Origin: CAYOBW01 sp964402115
Lineage (GTDB): Bacteria; Verrucomicrobiota; Kiritimatiellia; UBA8416; CAYOBW01
Length of the DNA stretch: 30,979 nucleotides
NCBI GenBank assembly: GCA_964402115.1
Contig: CAYOBW010000056.1
Coordinates: 1-30,979, forward strand
Reading direction: 5' to 3'
Each line of letters opens with the position of its first letter. Position 1 is the first letter of the stretch. This document shows positions 22,610 to 30,979 of this stretch, one piece after another. Made by a program: the position numbers and the translations under genes. The notes under the pieces are model-generated. The model was not told where the DNA came from. It did no database searches and saw only the letters and a program-made list of their open reading frames with translations.

Positions 22610-25600
22610 GTGATTTGCCCTCCGCCCACTCCTGGCCGCCTCCTTGCGGTTCGTACCGTGCCCTGGCTCGTGCCTGCCGCACTGGTGGCGCTGTCGGGGG
22701 CATGGGTGGCGCGCGCCGAGTTGGACACGAACGCGTGGACGCATGTCGCGGACGTGACCTGCTCCGGCTACTCCGGCGCCGCGCTGAGCGGATTCCCGCT
22801 GCTGCTGACGCTGGGTCCGGCCACGGTGGCGGGCTTCGACTACGCCGATTTCGCCTTCGCCGACGGGCGCGACCTGCGCTTTGCCGCCGCGGACGGCACG
22901 GAGTGGCTGGCGCACGACGTGGAGGAGTGGAACACCAACGGCGCCTCGCGCGTGTGGGTCCGGTTGCCCGCGCTGGCGCCCGGCGCCGTGGTACGCGCTT
23001 TCTGGGGCAATCCCGAGTCGGGAACGCCGGCGGCGGGCAGCGCGGCCTGGGACGGCGACTTCGTCGGCGTCTGGCACTTCACCGGCCATACGCGCGACGC
23101 CACAGCCAACGGCAACCACGCCACGGCCGCCGGGGGCGGCGCCGCGACCGGGCGCGTGGCGGATGGGTATGCGCTGGACGGCAACGACTACCTCGACTGC
23201 GGGAACGCCGCAAGCGTCAACTTCACCGGTTCGGCGGTGACGCTGTCAGCCTGGATCCGGCCGGAATCGACCGGCGCGGGACAGACCATCATCGGCAAGT
23301 CCTACCATGCCACGCACGCGTCCCCGTACTACACGTGGATCCTCTACCTCACGGGCACCGGCGGCCTGCACTGCCGAATCGACACGACCTCGTTCACCGC
23401 CGGCAGCGTGGCGTTCAACCAGTGGCAGCACGTGGCCGCCGTCTACGACGGCGCCGCCATCCGGCTCTACCTCAACGGCCGCTTCCTCCAATCCACGCCC
23501 AAGACCGGCGCCATCCAGCTTTCCGCCCGCAACGTGCGCCTGGGCGGACGCGACACCAGCCCGCTGGGCGAGTACTACAGAGGGACACTGGACGAAGTGC
23601 GGCTCGCGCGCACGGCGCGCTCCGCGGACTGGCTGCTGGCCGAGACGCTCAACGTGCTCTCCAACGCGACCTTCTGCAGCTACGGACCCGCACGGGCCAC
23701 CAACCCGGGACTGCCGCGCATAACCACCGGGGCCGGCGTCGCGGACGTGCTGGCGACACGGGCCACGCTCGGCGGAAACCTCGTGCGCGAGGGGCATGGG
23801 CCGACGCAGGTCTGGGTCTGCTGGGGCAACGAGGACGCGGGCGACGCGTTCGGCGCCTGGGACACGCGGGTGGAGTTGGGGCCGCTTGCCGAGGGCGCCT
23901 TCTCGCACCCGGCGACGGGGCTGGCGCCGGGCGTGCCGCTCGCCTACCGCTGCATGGCCAGCAACCGGATCGGCAGGGCTTGGTCGCCCGCCCTCTGGTT
24001 CACGCCCGCCTACCCGCGCCTCACCGTCGAGCACACCACGGTGGAGGAGGGCGACCTTCCCGCCACGCCGGCGGAAATCACCGTCCGCCTGACGCCGGCC
24101 TATGGCGAGGATGTCGCCTTCACCTACGCCACGGCAGACGGCACCGCCACGGCGGCGGCGCCGGATCCCGACTTCATCGCCACAACCGGCACCCGCACGA
24201 TTCGCGCCGGGGAGACGCAGGCCACGGTGCCGATCACCCTCCTCGGCGACCGGATCGAGGAGCCCGACGAGACGTTCTACCTGCGGCTCCTCTCGGCCTC
24301 CAACGCCGTCATCGCGGCCGACACGGGACGCTGCCTGATCCTGTCCGACGACCGCACCCACTATCTCTCCCCGTCGGCCGTGGTCATCGATGCCGGGGCA
24401 GGACGCCTCTACGTGGCCGACGAGACGGGGGCGCGCGTCGACGTCATCCTGCTGACGGAGCGCCGGCTGGAGGGTGCGATCCCGCTGCCCGCCCATCCCA
24501 CGGGGTTGGCGCTCGACGCCGCCGCGTCGCGGCTCTACGCCACGGCAGGGACGGCCACCGGACGGGTGTGCGTCATCGATACGCAGCGGGGCGAGCTGCT
24601 CGCCACGTTCGAGGCGGGCCACTCGCCGACCGCCCCGGTCCTCTCGCCCGACGGCGCCACGCTCTATGTCTGCAACCGCTTCGAGAACCGTGTGACGCTC
24701 CTCGACACGGCGACGGGCGCGGTGCGCCACCGCGTCGGTGTCGCGCGCGAACCGTGCGCGGCGGTCCTCTCGCCCGACGGCGCCCGCCTTTACGTCGCCA
24801 ACCTCCTCCCGGCCGGCCCGGCCACGGGCGTCTACATCGGCGCCGTCGTCAGCGTCATCGACACCGCGTCCGCCACGTGCGTCGCCGAGATCGCGCTGCC
24901 GACCGGGTCGCACTCGCTGCGGGGCATCGCCGGATCGCCCGACGGCCGCCACCTCTTCGTCGCGCACCTCCTCTCGCGCTACCAGATTCCGACAACGCAG
25001 GTGCTGCGCGGGTGGATGAACACCGCCGCCCTATCGGTCCTCGACGCCGCCACGCTGACGCGCGTGAACACGGTGCTGCTCGACGACATCGACCAGGGCG
25101 CCGCCAACCCGTGGGGCGTCGCCTGCGCCGCCGACGGGTCCCGGCTCTGCGTCACGCACGCCGGCACGCACGAGCTGAGCGTCATCGACCTGCCCGCGCT
25201 ACTGACGAAGCTGCAGACCGCCGGTGCCGGCACGCCGAACGACCTGGCGTTCCTCGCCACGCTGCGCCGCCGCATCCCCCTGCCCGGCCGCGGACCACGC
25301 GGCGTCGCCGTGCAGGCCGACACGGCGTGGGTCGCGCTGCACTTCGACGACGCGGTCTGTGCCGTCGGGCTGGCGCCGGACGCGCCTTGGCCCGTGCCCG
25401 CCGTTCCTCTGGGCTGGAAGCGGCCCCTGACGGCCGAGCGCCAAGGCGAACTTTCCTTCAACGACGCCTCGCTCTGCCTGCAGCAGTGGCAGAGCTGCGC
25501 GAGCTGCCACCCCGACGCGCGGACCGATGCGCTCAACTGGGACCTGCTCAACGACGGCTTCGGCAACCCGAAGAACACGCGCAGCATGCTGCTGGCGCAC

Positions 25601-26083
25601 GCCACCCCCCCCGCGATGATCAGCGGCATCCGCGCCAACGCCGAGACCGCCGTCCGCGCTGGCCTGCGCTTCATCCAGTTCGTCAACCGCCCCGAGAGCG
25701 ATGCCCTCCCGGTCGACGCGTATCTCAAGTCCCTGCGCCCGGCGCCCAGCCCGCACCTTGTCGCTGGCGCGCCGAGCACCACCGCGCAACAGGGCGCCGC
25801 CCACTTCGTCGCCGCCGGCTGCGCGGTCTGCCACAGCGGGCCGTACTTTACCAACCAGAAGCCGTACAACGTCGGCACGGGCGAGGGCCGCGAGGCCGGG
25901 TGGCTGTTCGACACGCCGACGCTGATCGAGGCGTGGCGGACGGCGCCCTATCTCTACGACGGCCGCGCCGCCACCCTGCGCGACGTACTCACGCGCTTCA
26001 ACCCGCAGGACCGGCACGGCGTGACCTCGAACCTCTCCTCGAACCAGATCGACGAACTGGAGGCTTACCTGCTGTCCTTATGA
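22610..26083 (+). CDS. Large secreted di-haem cytochrome: DUF2341, LamG, Calx-beta, YVTN propeller, cytochrome-c-peroxidase-like end
   Basis: The order (from the GTG at 22610, 1,157 aa) is: signal peptide ending ARAEL; DUF2341-like module (about 40-140); LamG/concanavalin-like domain (about 150-350; WQHVAAVYDGAAIRLYLNGR, GTLDEVRLA); an Fn3-like module; Calx-beta (about 470-580; DPDFIATTGTRTIRAGET, EEPDETFYLRL); seven or so YVTN-type propeller repeats (about 588-930; LSPDGATLYVCNR, LSPDGARLYVANL); and a C-terminal region with two haem c motifs, CASCH (963-967) and CAVCH (1071-1075), plus FDTPTLIEAWRTAPYLYDGR, typical of MauG/di-haem peroxidases. It probably acts in the periplasm or on the surface as a redox protein with sugar- or protein-binding modules. 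A GTG at 22658 is an alternative start that gives a tighter signal peptide; neither has a clear ribosome site. Its TGA overlaps the next gene's ATG. Confidence 0.85.
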   Translation: MICPPPTPGRLLAVRTVPWLVPAALVALSGAWVARAELDTNAWTHVADVTCSGYSGAALSGFPLLLTLGPATVAGFDYADFAFADGRDLRFAAADGTEWLAHDVEEWNTNGASRVWVRLPALAPGAVVRAFWGNPESGTPAAGSAAWDGDFVGVWHFTGHTRDATANGNHATAAGGGAATGRVADGYALDGNDYLDCGNAASVNFTGSAVTLSAWIRPESTGAGQTIIGKSYHATHASPYYTWILYLTGTGGLHCRIDTTSFTAGSVAFNQWQHVAAVYDGAAIRLYLNGRFLQSTPKTGAIQLSARNVRLGGRDTSPLGEYYRGTLDEVRLARTARSADWLLAETLNVLSNATFCSYGPARATNPGLPRITTGAGVADVLATRATLGGNLVREGHGPTQVWVCWGNEDAGDAFGAWDTRVELGPLAEGAFSHPATGLAPGVPLAYRCMASNRIGRAWSPALWFTPAYPRLTVEHTTVEEGDLPATPAEITVRLTPAYGEDVAFTYATADGTATAAAPDPDFIATTGTRTIRAGETQATVPITLLGDRIEEPDETFYLRLLSASNAVIAADTGRCLILSDDRTHYLSPSAVVIDAGAGRLYVADETGARVDVILLTERRLEGAIPLPAHPTGLALDAAASRLYATAGTATGRVCVIDTQRGELLATFEAGHSPTAPVLSPDGATLYVCNRFENRVTLLDTATGAVRHRVGVAREPCAAVLSPDGARLYVANLLPAGPATGVYIGAVVSVIDTASATCVAEIALPTGSHSLRGIAGSPDGRHLFVAHLLSRYQIPTTQVLRGWMNTAALSVLDAATLTRVNTVLLDDIDQGAANPWGVACAADGSRLCVTHAGTHELSVIDLPALLTKLQTAGAGTPNDLAFLATLRRRIPLPGRGPRGVAVQADTAWVALHFDDAVCAVGLAPDAPWPVPAVPLGWKRPLTAERQGELSFNDASLCLQQWQSCASCHPDARTDALNWDLLNDGFGNPKNTRSMLLAHATPPAMISGIRANAETAVRAGLRFIQFVNRPESDALPVDAYLKSLRPAPSPHLVAGAPSTTAQQGAAHFVAAGCAVCHSGPYFTNQKPYNVGTGEGREAGWLFDTPTLIEAWRTAPYLYDGRAATLRDVLTRFNPQDRHGVTSNLSSNQIDELEAYLLSL

Positions 26084-29000
26084 GCACACGCGTCCAGTTC
26101 CGCCGCCCCACGCCTCCGCGCCGCCCCAGGGCCCTCCTGCTGCTGGCGCTGCTCGCGCTCGCGCCCGCCGCCCCCCCCGCGCCCGCCGCCCTGCCCGCCT
26201 GCGCCACCAACCACCCGGTCCTGTTCGTCGTGCGCAAGCAGTACCGCGCCGACCACCACAACACCGCCACCTTCTTCCCCTCCGCCCCCAACGAGTACAA
26301 CGACGGCGCGTTCGAGGGCGGCGGCGCCCTCAAGCGCATCGACCTCGCGACCGGGGCGGTCGTCACGCTGCTGGAGACCGCCACCGGGGTCATCCGCGAC
26401 CCCGATGTCCACTTCAGCGGCGAGCGCATCCTCTTCTCCATGCGCCGCAACCTCCAGGACAGCTACCACCTCTACGAGATCAACGCCGACGGCTCCGGCC
26501 TGCGCCAGTTGACCTCGATCGTGGATGCCGACGACCTCGACCCGATCTACCTGCCCGGCGACCGGATCGTCTTCTCCTCGACGCGCGAGCCCAAGTACGT
26601 CATGTGCAACCGCCACATCTCGGCCAACCTCTATGCCATGGACGCCGACGGCGCGAACGTCAACCAGATCGGCAAGAGCACGCTCTTCGAGGGGCATGCC
26701 AGCCTGCTGCCGGACGGCCGTGTGCTCTACGACCGCTGGGAATACGTCGACCGCAACTTCGGCGACGCCCAGGGGCTCTGGGTCTGCAATCCCAACGGCA
26801 CGGGCCATGCCGTCCTGTGGGGCAACAACACCAGCAGCCCCGGCGCCGTGCTCGACGGCCGGGCCATCCCCGGCACGCCGCACCTGGTCTGCACCTTCAG
26901 CTCCTGCCACGACCGCCCCTGGGGCGCCATCGCCGTCCTCGACCGCCGCCTCGGGGTCGATGGCCCCGACGCGGTGGTGCGGACGTGGCCCGCGGGGCTG
27001 CAGAGCTGGGTCTGGACGCGCAACGTGGTCGACGCGAGCTACGACCAGTTCAAGAACTGCACCCCCAAGTACGAGGATCCCTTTCCGCTCGCCGACCCCG
27101 CCACCGGCGTCGGCGGCCGCTACGTCCTCTGCTCGCGCGGCACCGGCAGCGGCGAGCAGATGGGCCTCTACCTGCTCGACACGGCCGGCGCCGACACGCT
27201 GCTCCACGCCGAGGGCGCCGGTGCCACCGGCTGCTACGACCCCATGCCGCTCGCGCCCCGCCCGCGGCCGCTCGACGTAGCCGCCAACCGTGGCTACGAC
27301 GGCGGCGACGGCCTCTTCTACGTGAACGATGTCTACGAGGGCACCCACATGAGCGGCGTCGCGCGCGGGACCGTCAAGTTCCTGCGGGTGGTCGAATCGC
27401 CCGAGAAGCGGCAGTTCACGCGGTCAACGGTGTGGGGCGGCCAGGGGAGCGAGTTCCCCGCGATGAACTGGCACGATTTCCTCAACAAGCGCATCCTCGG
27501 CGCCGTGCCGGTCGAGGAAGATGGCTCGGCCCATTTCCGCTGCCCGTCCGGGAGGTTCGTCTACTTCCAGTTGCTCGACGCCGACGGGCTGCTGGTCCAG
27601 TCGATGCGCAGCGGCACGATCGTGCAGCCCGCCGAGAACCAGGGCTGCGTCGGCTGCCACGAGAGCCGCGCCATTGCCCCGCCCGCGGTCGTGGCCATGC
27701 CGGCGGCCTTTCGCCGGCCCGCCAGCACGCTCGGCGGATGGTACGGCGTCCCCCGCGAGTTCGGTTACCTGACGGAGGTGCAGCCCGTCTTCGATGCGTA
27801 CTGCGTCTCATGCCACGACTTCGGCAGCGCCTCCAACGGCGGGCTCGTGCTCGCGGGCGACAAGGATCTCTTCTTCAACGCCTCCTACACCGAGCTGTGG
27901 CGCAAGAAGCTCGTGGGGGCCATCGGCGCGGGGCCCGCCGCCATCCAGCAGGCCAAGGCCTGGGGCTCGCACGCCAGCCGCCTCGTGCAGGTCCTCCGCG
28001 CAGGACACAAGGATGTCGTCCTGCCCGCCGAGGCGTTCGCCCGCGTGGCGACGTGGGTGGACCTGAACGGGCCGTACTACCCGTACTACGCCTCGGCCTA
28101 CCCCGGCAACCTCGCGGGACGCAGTCCGCTCACCGACGCCCAGATCGCGCGCCTCGGCCAGCTCACCGGGAAGAGCTTTGGCGGCATGGCCACCTGCACC
28201 TCGAATCCGGGACCGCAGGTGAGCTTCGACCGGCCCGAGGTGAGCCCCTGCCTCGCGGGTCTCACGGGCGCGGCCTACACCGAGGCCCTCGCCATCGTCC
28301 GCGCGGGCGCCGCCGCGTTGGCCGCACGCCCCCGCGCCGACATGCCGAATTTCGCGCTGGACGGAACCGACGCCTGGCGTGAAGCGAAGTACGCGCAGCG
28401 ACAGGCGGCGGCGGCGATGGGCGCGGCCGCCTGCGCGGGCGGTGGCAAGGTGTACGACGGCGACCCACTGCTCGCCATCGTCAACCGCCCGCCCGCGGGC
28501 ATCGACGGCGCCGCCGCCCGGCTGAGCGGACAGCTCCTCTACACCCTCAGCAACCAGACCGCCGCCGTGACCGTCCACTGGGGCTTGTCCGACGGCGGCA
28601 CCAATCCCGCCGCGTGGCTCCACACCGTGCCGGCCGGCGCGCTTTCCGTCGGCGCCTTCGCCGTGCGTGTCGACGGACTACCCCCCGGCGTGCCTCTTTA
28701 CTACCGCTGCCGCGCCGTCAACGCCCAAGGCGAGGTGTGGGCCCACGCGACCACCCGTTTCGACACCCGCTCGCTGATCGACGGCGACGGCGACGGCATG
28801 GCCGACCTGTGGGAGACTACCTACTTCGGCGCCAGCGACAGCGCCGAGGGCGCCGCCGCCGCCGATGGGGACCACGATGGCCTGACGAACCTGGACGAGT
28901 ACCAGGCCGGGACCAACCCCACCAACGCCGCTTCCGTGCTCGCGCTCACCGCCCTCGTCGCCCTCCCCGACGGCCTGCGCCTCGCGTGGTCGAGCGCCAG

Positions 29001-29166
29001 CAACGCCCTCTACGCCCTTAGCGCCAAGACCAACCTCAGCGACGCCCTCTGGCACCGCCTGGTCTCCGCCCTCCCCGCCACCCCTCCCACCAACGTCCAC
29101 ACCGTCCTCACCGACCGCACCACCTTCCGCTACTACCGCGTCGAGGCCCACCGCCCCGACCGCTGA
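26080..29166 (+). CDS. Secreted di-haem cytochrome with hydrazine-synthase-alpha-like propeller domain (1,028 aa)
   Basis: The start at 26080 forms an ATGA overlap with the upstream cytochrome gene and gives an Arg-rich N-region plus Leu/Ala core signal peptide; the frame continues upstream but there it is a shadow of that gene. Residues about 110-300 match the middle domain of hydrazine synthase alpha and its relatives (LYEINADGSGLRQLT, DPIYLPGDRIVFSSTR, SLLPDGRVLYDRWEYVD, CTFSSCHDRPWGAIAV). Two haem c motifs follow, CVGCH (523-527) and CVSCH (575-579), around PVEEDGSAHFRCPSGRFVYF. Next come a Fn3-like module, two Asp-rich calcium loops (DGDGDGMADLWE, DGDHDGLTNLDE) and a C-terminal beta domain related to the end of the giant protein. 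Such proteins are common in PVC genomes without anammox metabolism, so hydrazine synthesis should not be assumed. Likely a redox partner of the preceding gene product. Confidence 0.87.
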   Translation: MSTRVQFRRPTPPRRPRALLLLALLALAPAAPPAPAALPACATNHPVLFVVRKQYRADHHNTATFFPSAPNEYNDGAFEGGGALKRIDLATGAVVTLLETATGVIRDPDVHFSGERILFSMRRNLQDSYHLYEINADGSGLRQLTSIVDADDLDPIYLPGDRIVFSSTREPKYVMCNRHISANLYAMDADGANVNQIGKSTLFEGHASLLPDGRVLYDRWEYVDRNFGDAQGLWVCNPNGTGHAVLWGNNTSSPGAVLDGRAIPGTPHLVCTFSSCHDRPWGAIAVLDRRLGVDGPDAVVRTWPAGLQSWVWTRNVVDASYDQFKNCTPKYEDPFPLADPATGVGGRYVLCSRGTGSGEQMGLYLLDTAGADTLLHAEGAGATGCYDPMPLAPRPRPLDVAANRGYDGGDGLFYVNDVYEGTHMSGVARGTVKFLRVVESPEKRQFTRSTVWGGQGSEFPAMNWHDFLNKRILGAVPVEEDGSAHFRCPSGRFVYFQLLDADGLLVQSMRSGTIVQPAENQGCVGCHESRAIAPPAVVAMPAAFRRPASTLGGWYGVPREFGYLTEVQPVFDAYCVSCHDFGSASNGGLVLAGDKDLFFNASYTELWRKKLVGAIGAGPAAIQQAKAWGSHASRLVQVLRAGHKDVVLPAEAFARVATWVDLNGPYYPYYASAYPGNLAGRSPLTDAQIARLGQLTGKSFGGMATCTSNPGPQVSFDRPEVSPCLAGLTGAAYTEALAIVRAGAAALAARPRADMPNFALDGTDAWREAKYAQRQAAAAMGAAACAGGGKVYDGDPLLAIVNRPPAGIDGAAARLSGQLLYTLSNQTAAVTVHWGLSDGGTNPAAWLHTVPAGALSVGAFAVRVDGLPPGVPLYYRCRAVNAQGEVWAHATTRFDTRSLIDGDGDGMADLWETTYFGASDSAEGAAAADGDHDGLTNLDEYQAGTNPTNAASVLALTALVALPDGLRLAWSSASNALYALSAKTNLSDALWHRLVSALPATPPTNVHTVLTDRTTFRYYRVEAHRPDR

Positions 29167-29239
29167 ACCCGGTCTGCCCTCCCACGGATGCCCTTTACCC
29201 TGGAAACGGCAGTTGCCAGTGACCAGTCAGCAGCCCGTA

Positions 29240-29261
29240 GGACGGTGCGCCTGCGCCGTCC
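29240..29261. repeat. GGACGG...CCGTCC hairpin repeat, second locus
   Basis: GGACGG (29240-29245) pairs with CCGTCC (29256-29261). With its left flank CCGTAGGACGGT it resembles the second half of the repeat at 1231-1280 (ACGTAGGACGGT), supporting a dispersed family. Confidence 0.55.
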
Positions 29262-29346
29262 CCAAGAGGCACAAGAGCGTGCAGGCAAGCGAGCAGCCGC
29301 CGCAGGCCCGCACCGCACTCACGCACGGGCCTCCCCGATTTGTCAT

Positions 29347-29368
29347 GGACGGCGCGGGAGCGGCGTCC
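29347..29368. repeat. GGACGGCGCGGGAGCG hairpin repeat, diverged copy
   Basis: The left arm and loop GGACGGCGCGGGAGCG are identical to those at 1231-1246. One C-to-G change in the right arm (GCGGCGTCC instead of GCGCCGTCC) introduces a single mismatch in the stem. It lies about 86 bases after the other GGACGG hairpin, the reverse of the order seen at 1231-1280. Confidence 0.6.
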
Positions 29369-29630
29369 TTCTACGGGGGATCGCGGCCGCGTCACCGCGG
29401 CGACTCTACAGCGTGTGCACCAGAGCCACCACATGGAGACGACGGTCCGCCGCCGTCATGGCCGTCGCCTGCAGGCTCACCACCCGCGCACGCACCCGGC
29501 TCGTTGGGCAGCATGTTGGCTGAAGAACGCCGCGTTGACAGACGTATGAACACATGAAAGAGTCACATCCGTTCGTGCGGCGTGCCAATGCGTTGACAAC
29601 GCCTGAGAAAGCGAAACCAGGAGCACCGCT

Positions 29631-30979
29631 ATGCGACCCTCGACACATGCATGGTCCATTCCTTCCGCGCGCACGTGCGTGTGCGGTTTCGTCGCTGCGG
29701 CGGCCCTGACGGGGGCGGCGCGCGGGGTGGAGCCGGAGATCGCGGAACTGCATTTCGGCCCCGCTACCGTACAGGACTTCGCCGCCCAGGCCCATCCGGC
29801 CTGGGTGACGGGCGTCGGTTGCGAAGGGGGCACCCTGGCGGCCGACCCAGCCTGCTGGAGCGTGGCGGCGGATGAGGCGCTTGGCCGCGGCCGGCTGTGG
29901 ATCGAACTGGATCGTACGCTGCTGGCGGGCGACTGCGCCCTGACCGTCATGCACGCCCCCTCGGCGGATGGGGATCTGGCCGTGCAGCTGTTCGACCCCA
30001 AGGGCGAAGCCCTGGCGCTCGACCTCTTCATGAACGTCGTCACGGTCGGAGAACAGGCGAAGACGGATACGTTCATCGTGCCGCTCCGCAAGTACCCGAC
30101 CGCCACGCGGATTGTGCTGCGGCGCATCTCCGGCGCCGTCCGCGTCTACGGCGCCTTGCTCATGCCCGTCCTGTCGGAGGCGAACAGCGACCTCGATCAA
30201 CTCCTGGAGATGGTCAAGGTCTGCGGCGACCCCGTCAGCCCCGACAGCCCGCTGGTGGCGCGCATTCGCGAGCTGGTTCGCCGCAGCGGGCTGCCCGCCA
30301 CCGGTCCCGCCGCAGCAACGAACGCGGTGTTCGTCCGGTCCGCCGTCGCGCCGGCGGCGCTGCCCGCCGCGGTTGGCGATCCCCTGCAGGCCGGACTGGT
30401 GGCCTGGTACGGCTTCGACGGGCCGGCGGCGGACGGGGAGGTGGCCCTGGCTGACCTCACCGGCCGCCGGCACGACCTGTGCACGGTCTTCGGCAAGGTG
30501 GGGGCGGGAGAGGGCGTGCGCGGGCGCTGTGCGCTCTTCACGCGCGGCTTTCTGCGGGGCGACGGCAATCCCCTGGAGGCGTGCTCCAACCGCACCGTCT
30601 CCCTCTGGTTCAAGACGCCCGATCCCCGCACGAATTACAAACTGGTCAGCGCCGCCTGGTGGCGCGGCGGCCTGAACGCGTCCGGGTGGGTGGTCAGCAC
30701 GCACGCCACCGAAGCCTGGGCGGATGTGCCGACGCCGGTCTTCGCCGCAAGCACGAACAAGACGGCCGTGAGCTATTGGGAGCGCCGGCTGCCGCTGCTG
30801 GCGGGCGATTGGAATCACCTGGTCGTCACGTTCGACGGCCGTGAGGCCCGCGAGTACATCAACGGCCGGGTCAGCGTCCAGGCGCCGCTCACGGGCGTGC
30901 CCCCCGGCCGTGGCGACACCCTCACCCTGGGCTCGTGGCTGAACGGCTTCCAGTACAAGGGCCTGCTCGACGAAGTGCG
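29631..30979 (+). CDS. Secreted LamG-domain protein, 3' end beyond the window
   Basis: The frame is open from the ATG at 29631 to the window edge (449 codons visible). AGGAG at 29619-29623 is well placed. The N-terminus is a plausible signal peptide (core CGFVAAAALTGAARG). Residues about 33-200 form a beta-rich module that I do not recognise (WVTGVGCEGGTLAADPACW, LWIELDRTLLAGDCALTVM). A short helical segment follows (DLDQLLEMVKVCGDP). From about residue 252 there is a LamG/concanavalin-like domain: LVAWYGFDG, RTVSLWFKTPDPRTNYKLV, WNHLVVTFDGREAREYINGR and the start of GLLDEV, which normally continues as a strand near the domain end. Such domains bind carbohydrate or protein on exported PVC proteins. 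It is related in style to the LamG module of the gene at 22610. What follows the LamG is unknown. Confidence 0.8.
   Translation, partial: MRPSTHAWSIPSARTCVCGFVAAAALTGAARGVEPEIAELHFGPATVQDFAAQAHPAWVTGVGCEGGTLAADPACWSVAADEALGRGRLWIELDRTLLAGDCALTVMHAPSADGDLAVQLFDPKGEALALDLFMNVVTVGEQAKTDTFIVPLRKYPTATRIVLRRISGAVRVYGALLMPVLSEANSDLDQLLEMVKVCGDPVSPDSPLVARIRELVRRSGLPATGPAAATNAVFVRSAVAPAALPAAVGDPLQAGLVAWYGFDGPAADGEVALADLTGRRHDLCTVFGKVGAGEGVRGRCALFTRGFLRGDGNPLEACSNRTVSLWFKTPDPRTNYKLVSAAWWRGGLNASGWVVSTHATEAWADVPTPVFAASTNKTAVSYWERRLPLLAGDWNHLVVTFDGREAREYINGRVSVQAPLTGVPPGRGDTLTLGSWLNGFQYKGLLDEV

Larger units (their letters stand above)
29167..29630. other. Intergenic region with two GGACGG-type hairpins, no gene seen
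   Basis: No credible gene is present. The region carries two members of the GGACGG hairpin family listed separately, and two TTGACA strings (29535-29540 and 29593-29598) that could be -35 elements for the gene at 29631, but neither has a good -10 at the right distance. The short minus-strand reading near 29410-29490 looks protein-like but is too short to assign. Confidence 0.5.

Noticed and set aside
22615..26079. Upstream extension of the hydrazine-synthase-alpha-like frame
   Set aside because: This part is out of frame with, and shadowed by, the LamG/propeller cytochrome gene, and translates to Arg-rich sequence. The true start is the ATG at 26080 in the ATGA overlap.
26080..29166. Calling this a hydrazine synthase and the organism anammox
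   Set aside because: Only the alpha-like domain is present; the beta and gamma subunits and other anammox genes are not seen, and this domain is frequent in other PVC bacteria.
29406..30818. 470-residue minus-strand frame near the right end
   Set aside because: Mostly antisense to the LamG gene at 29631, which has a ribosome site, signal peptide and domain motifs. Its last 30 residues look protein-like but are too short to support a gene.

Overview
This is a GC-rich bacterial segment whose coding is dominated by very large exported proteins. The mix is typical of the Planctomycetes-Verrucomicrobia-Lentisphaerae (PVC) group, perhaps Kiritimatiellota: arylsulfotransferase-like propellers, formylglycine-generating-enzyme (FGE)-like folds, DUF1566, DUF2341 plus LamG, a hydrazine-synthase-alpha-like domain, Asp/Gly calcium loops, and intergenic DNA full of hairpin repeats. 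The taxonomic placement is an inference from domain content; there is no rRNA or other marker gene in the window.

Layout. (1) 1-2218: the 3' end of a receiver-domain protein, a small EF-hand protein, repeat-rich intergenic DNA, a small AT-richer secreted protein of unknown role, then a block of nested hairpins. (2) 2219-4392, minus strand: an OmpR-type response regulator and a CusS-like membrane histidine kinase, coupled through TGATG. (3) 4393-4569: a divergent control region with a 16-bp ATTAC-N6-GTAAT palindrome and an eight-codon leader ORF. (4) 4570-19854, plus strand: a tight four-gene run encoding five arylsulfotransferase (ASST)-like propellers. It includes a 3,074-residue protein that joins an ASST, two metallophosphoesterases, two DUF1566 domains, an FGE-like domain and a second ASST. 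(5) 19682-22463, minus strand: a small conserved protein, a collapsed copy of a beta-repeat protein, and the intact beta-repeat protein. (6) 22610-29166: two overlapping genes for large secreted di-haem c-type cytochromes, one with a YVTN propeller and a peroxidase-like end, the other with a hydrazine-synthase-alpha-like domain. (7) 29631 to the edge: a LamG-containing secreted protein cut by the window end.

The main candidate for something new is the two-component/ASST block. Its pieces fall into two paralogous types. Type A is a stand-alone ASST (4570, the N-terminus of the giant, and 18238). Type B is FGE-like plus ASST (the C-terminus of the giant, and 15384). The order A, A-[phosphoesterases, DUF1566]-B, B, A suggests repeated tandem duplication and gene fusion. 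Two of the three type A copies have lost the arginine that aligns with the catalytic Arg of E. coli ASST, and both FGE-like domains lack the catalytic cysteine pair. The block may therefore combine active enzymes with binding or structural relatives, exported and possibly controlled by the adjacent metal- or envelope-type two-component system. The functional assignment is inference; the motifs and architecture are visible in the sequence.
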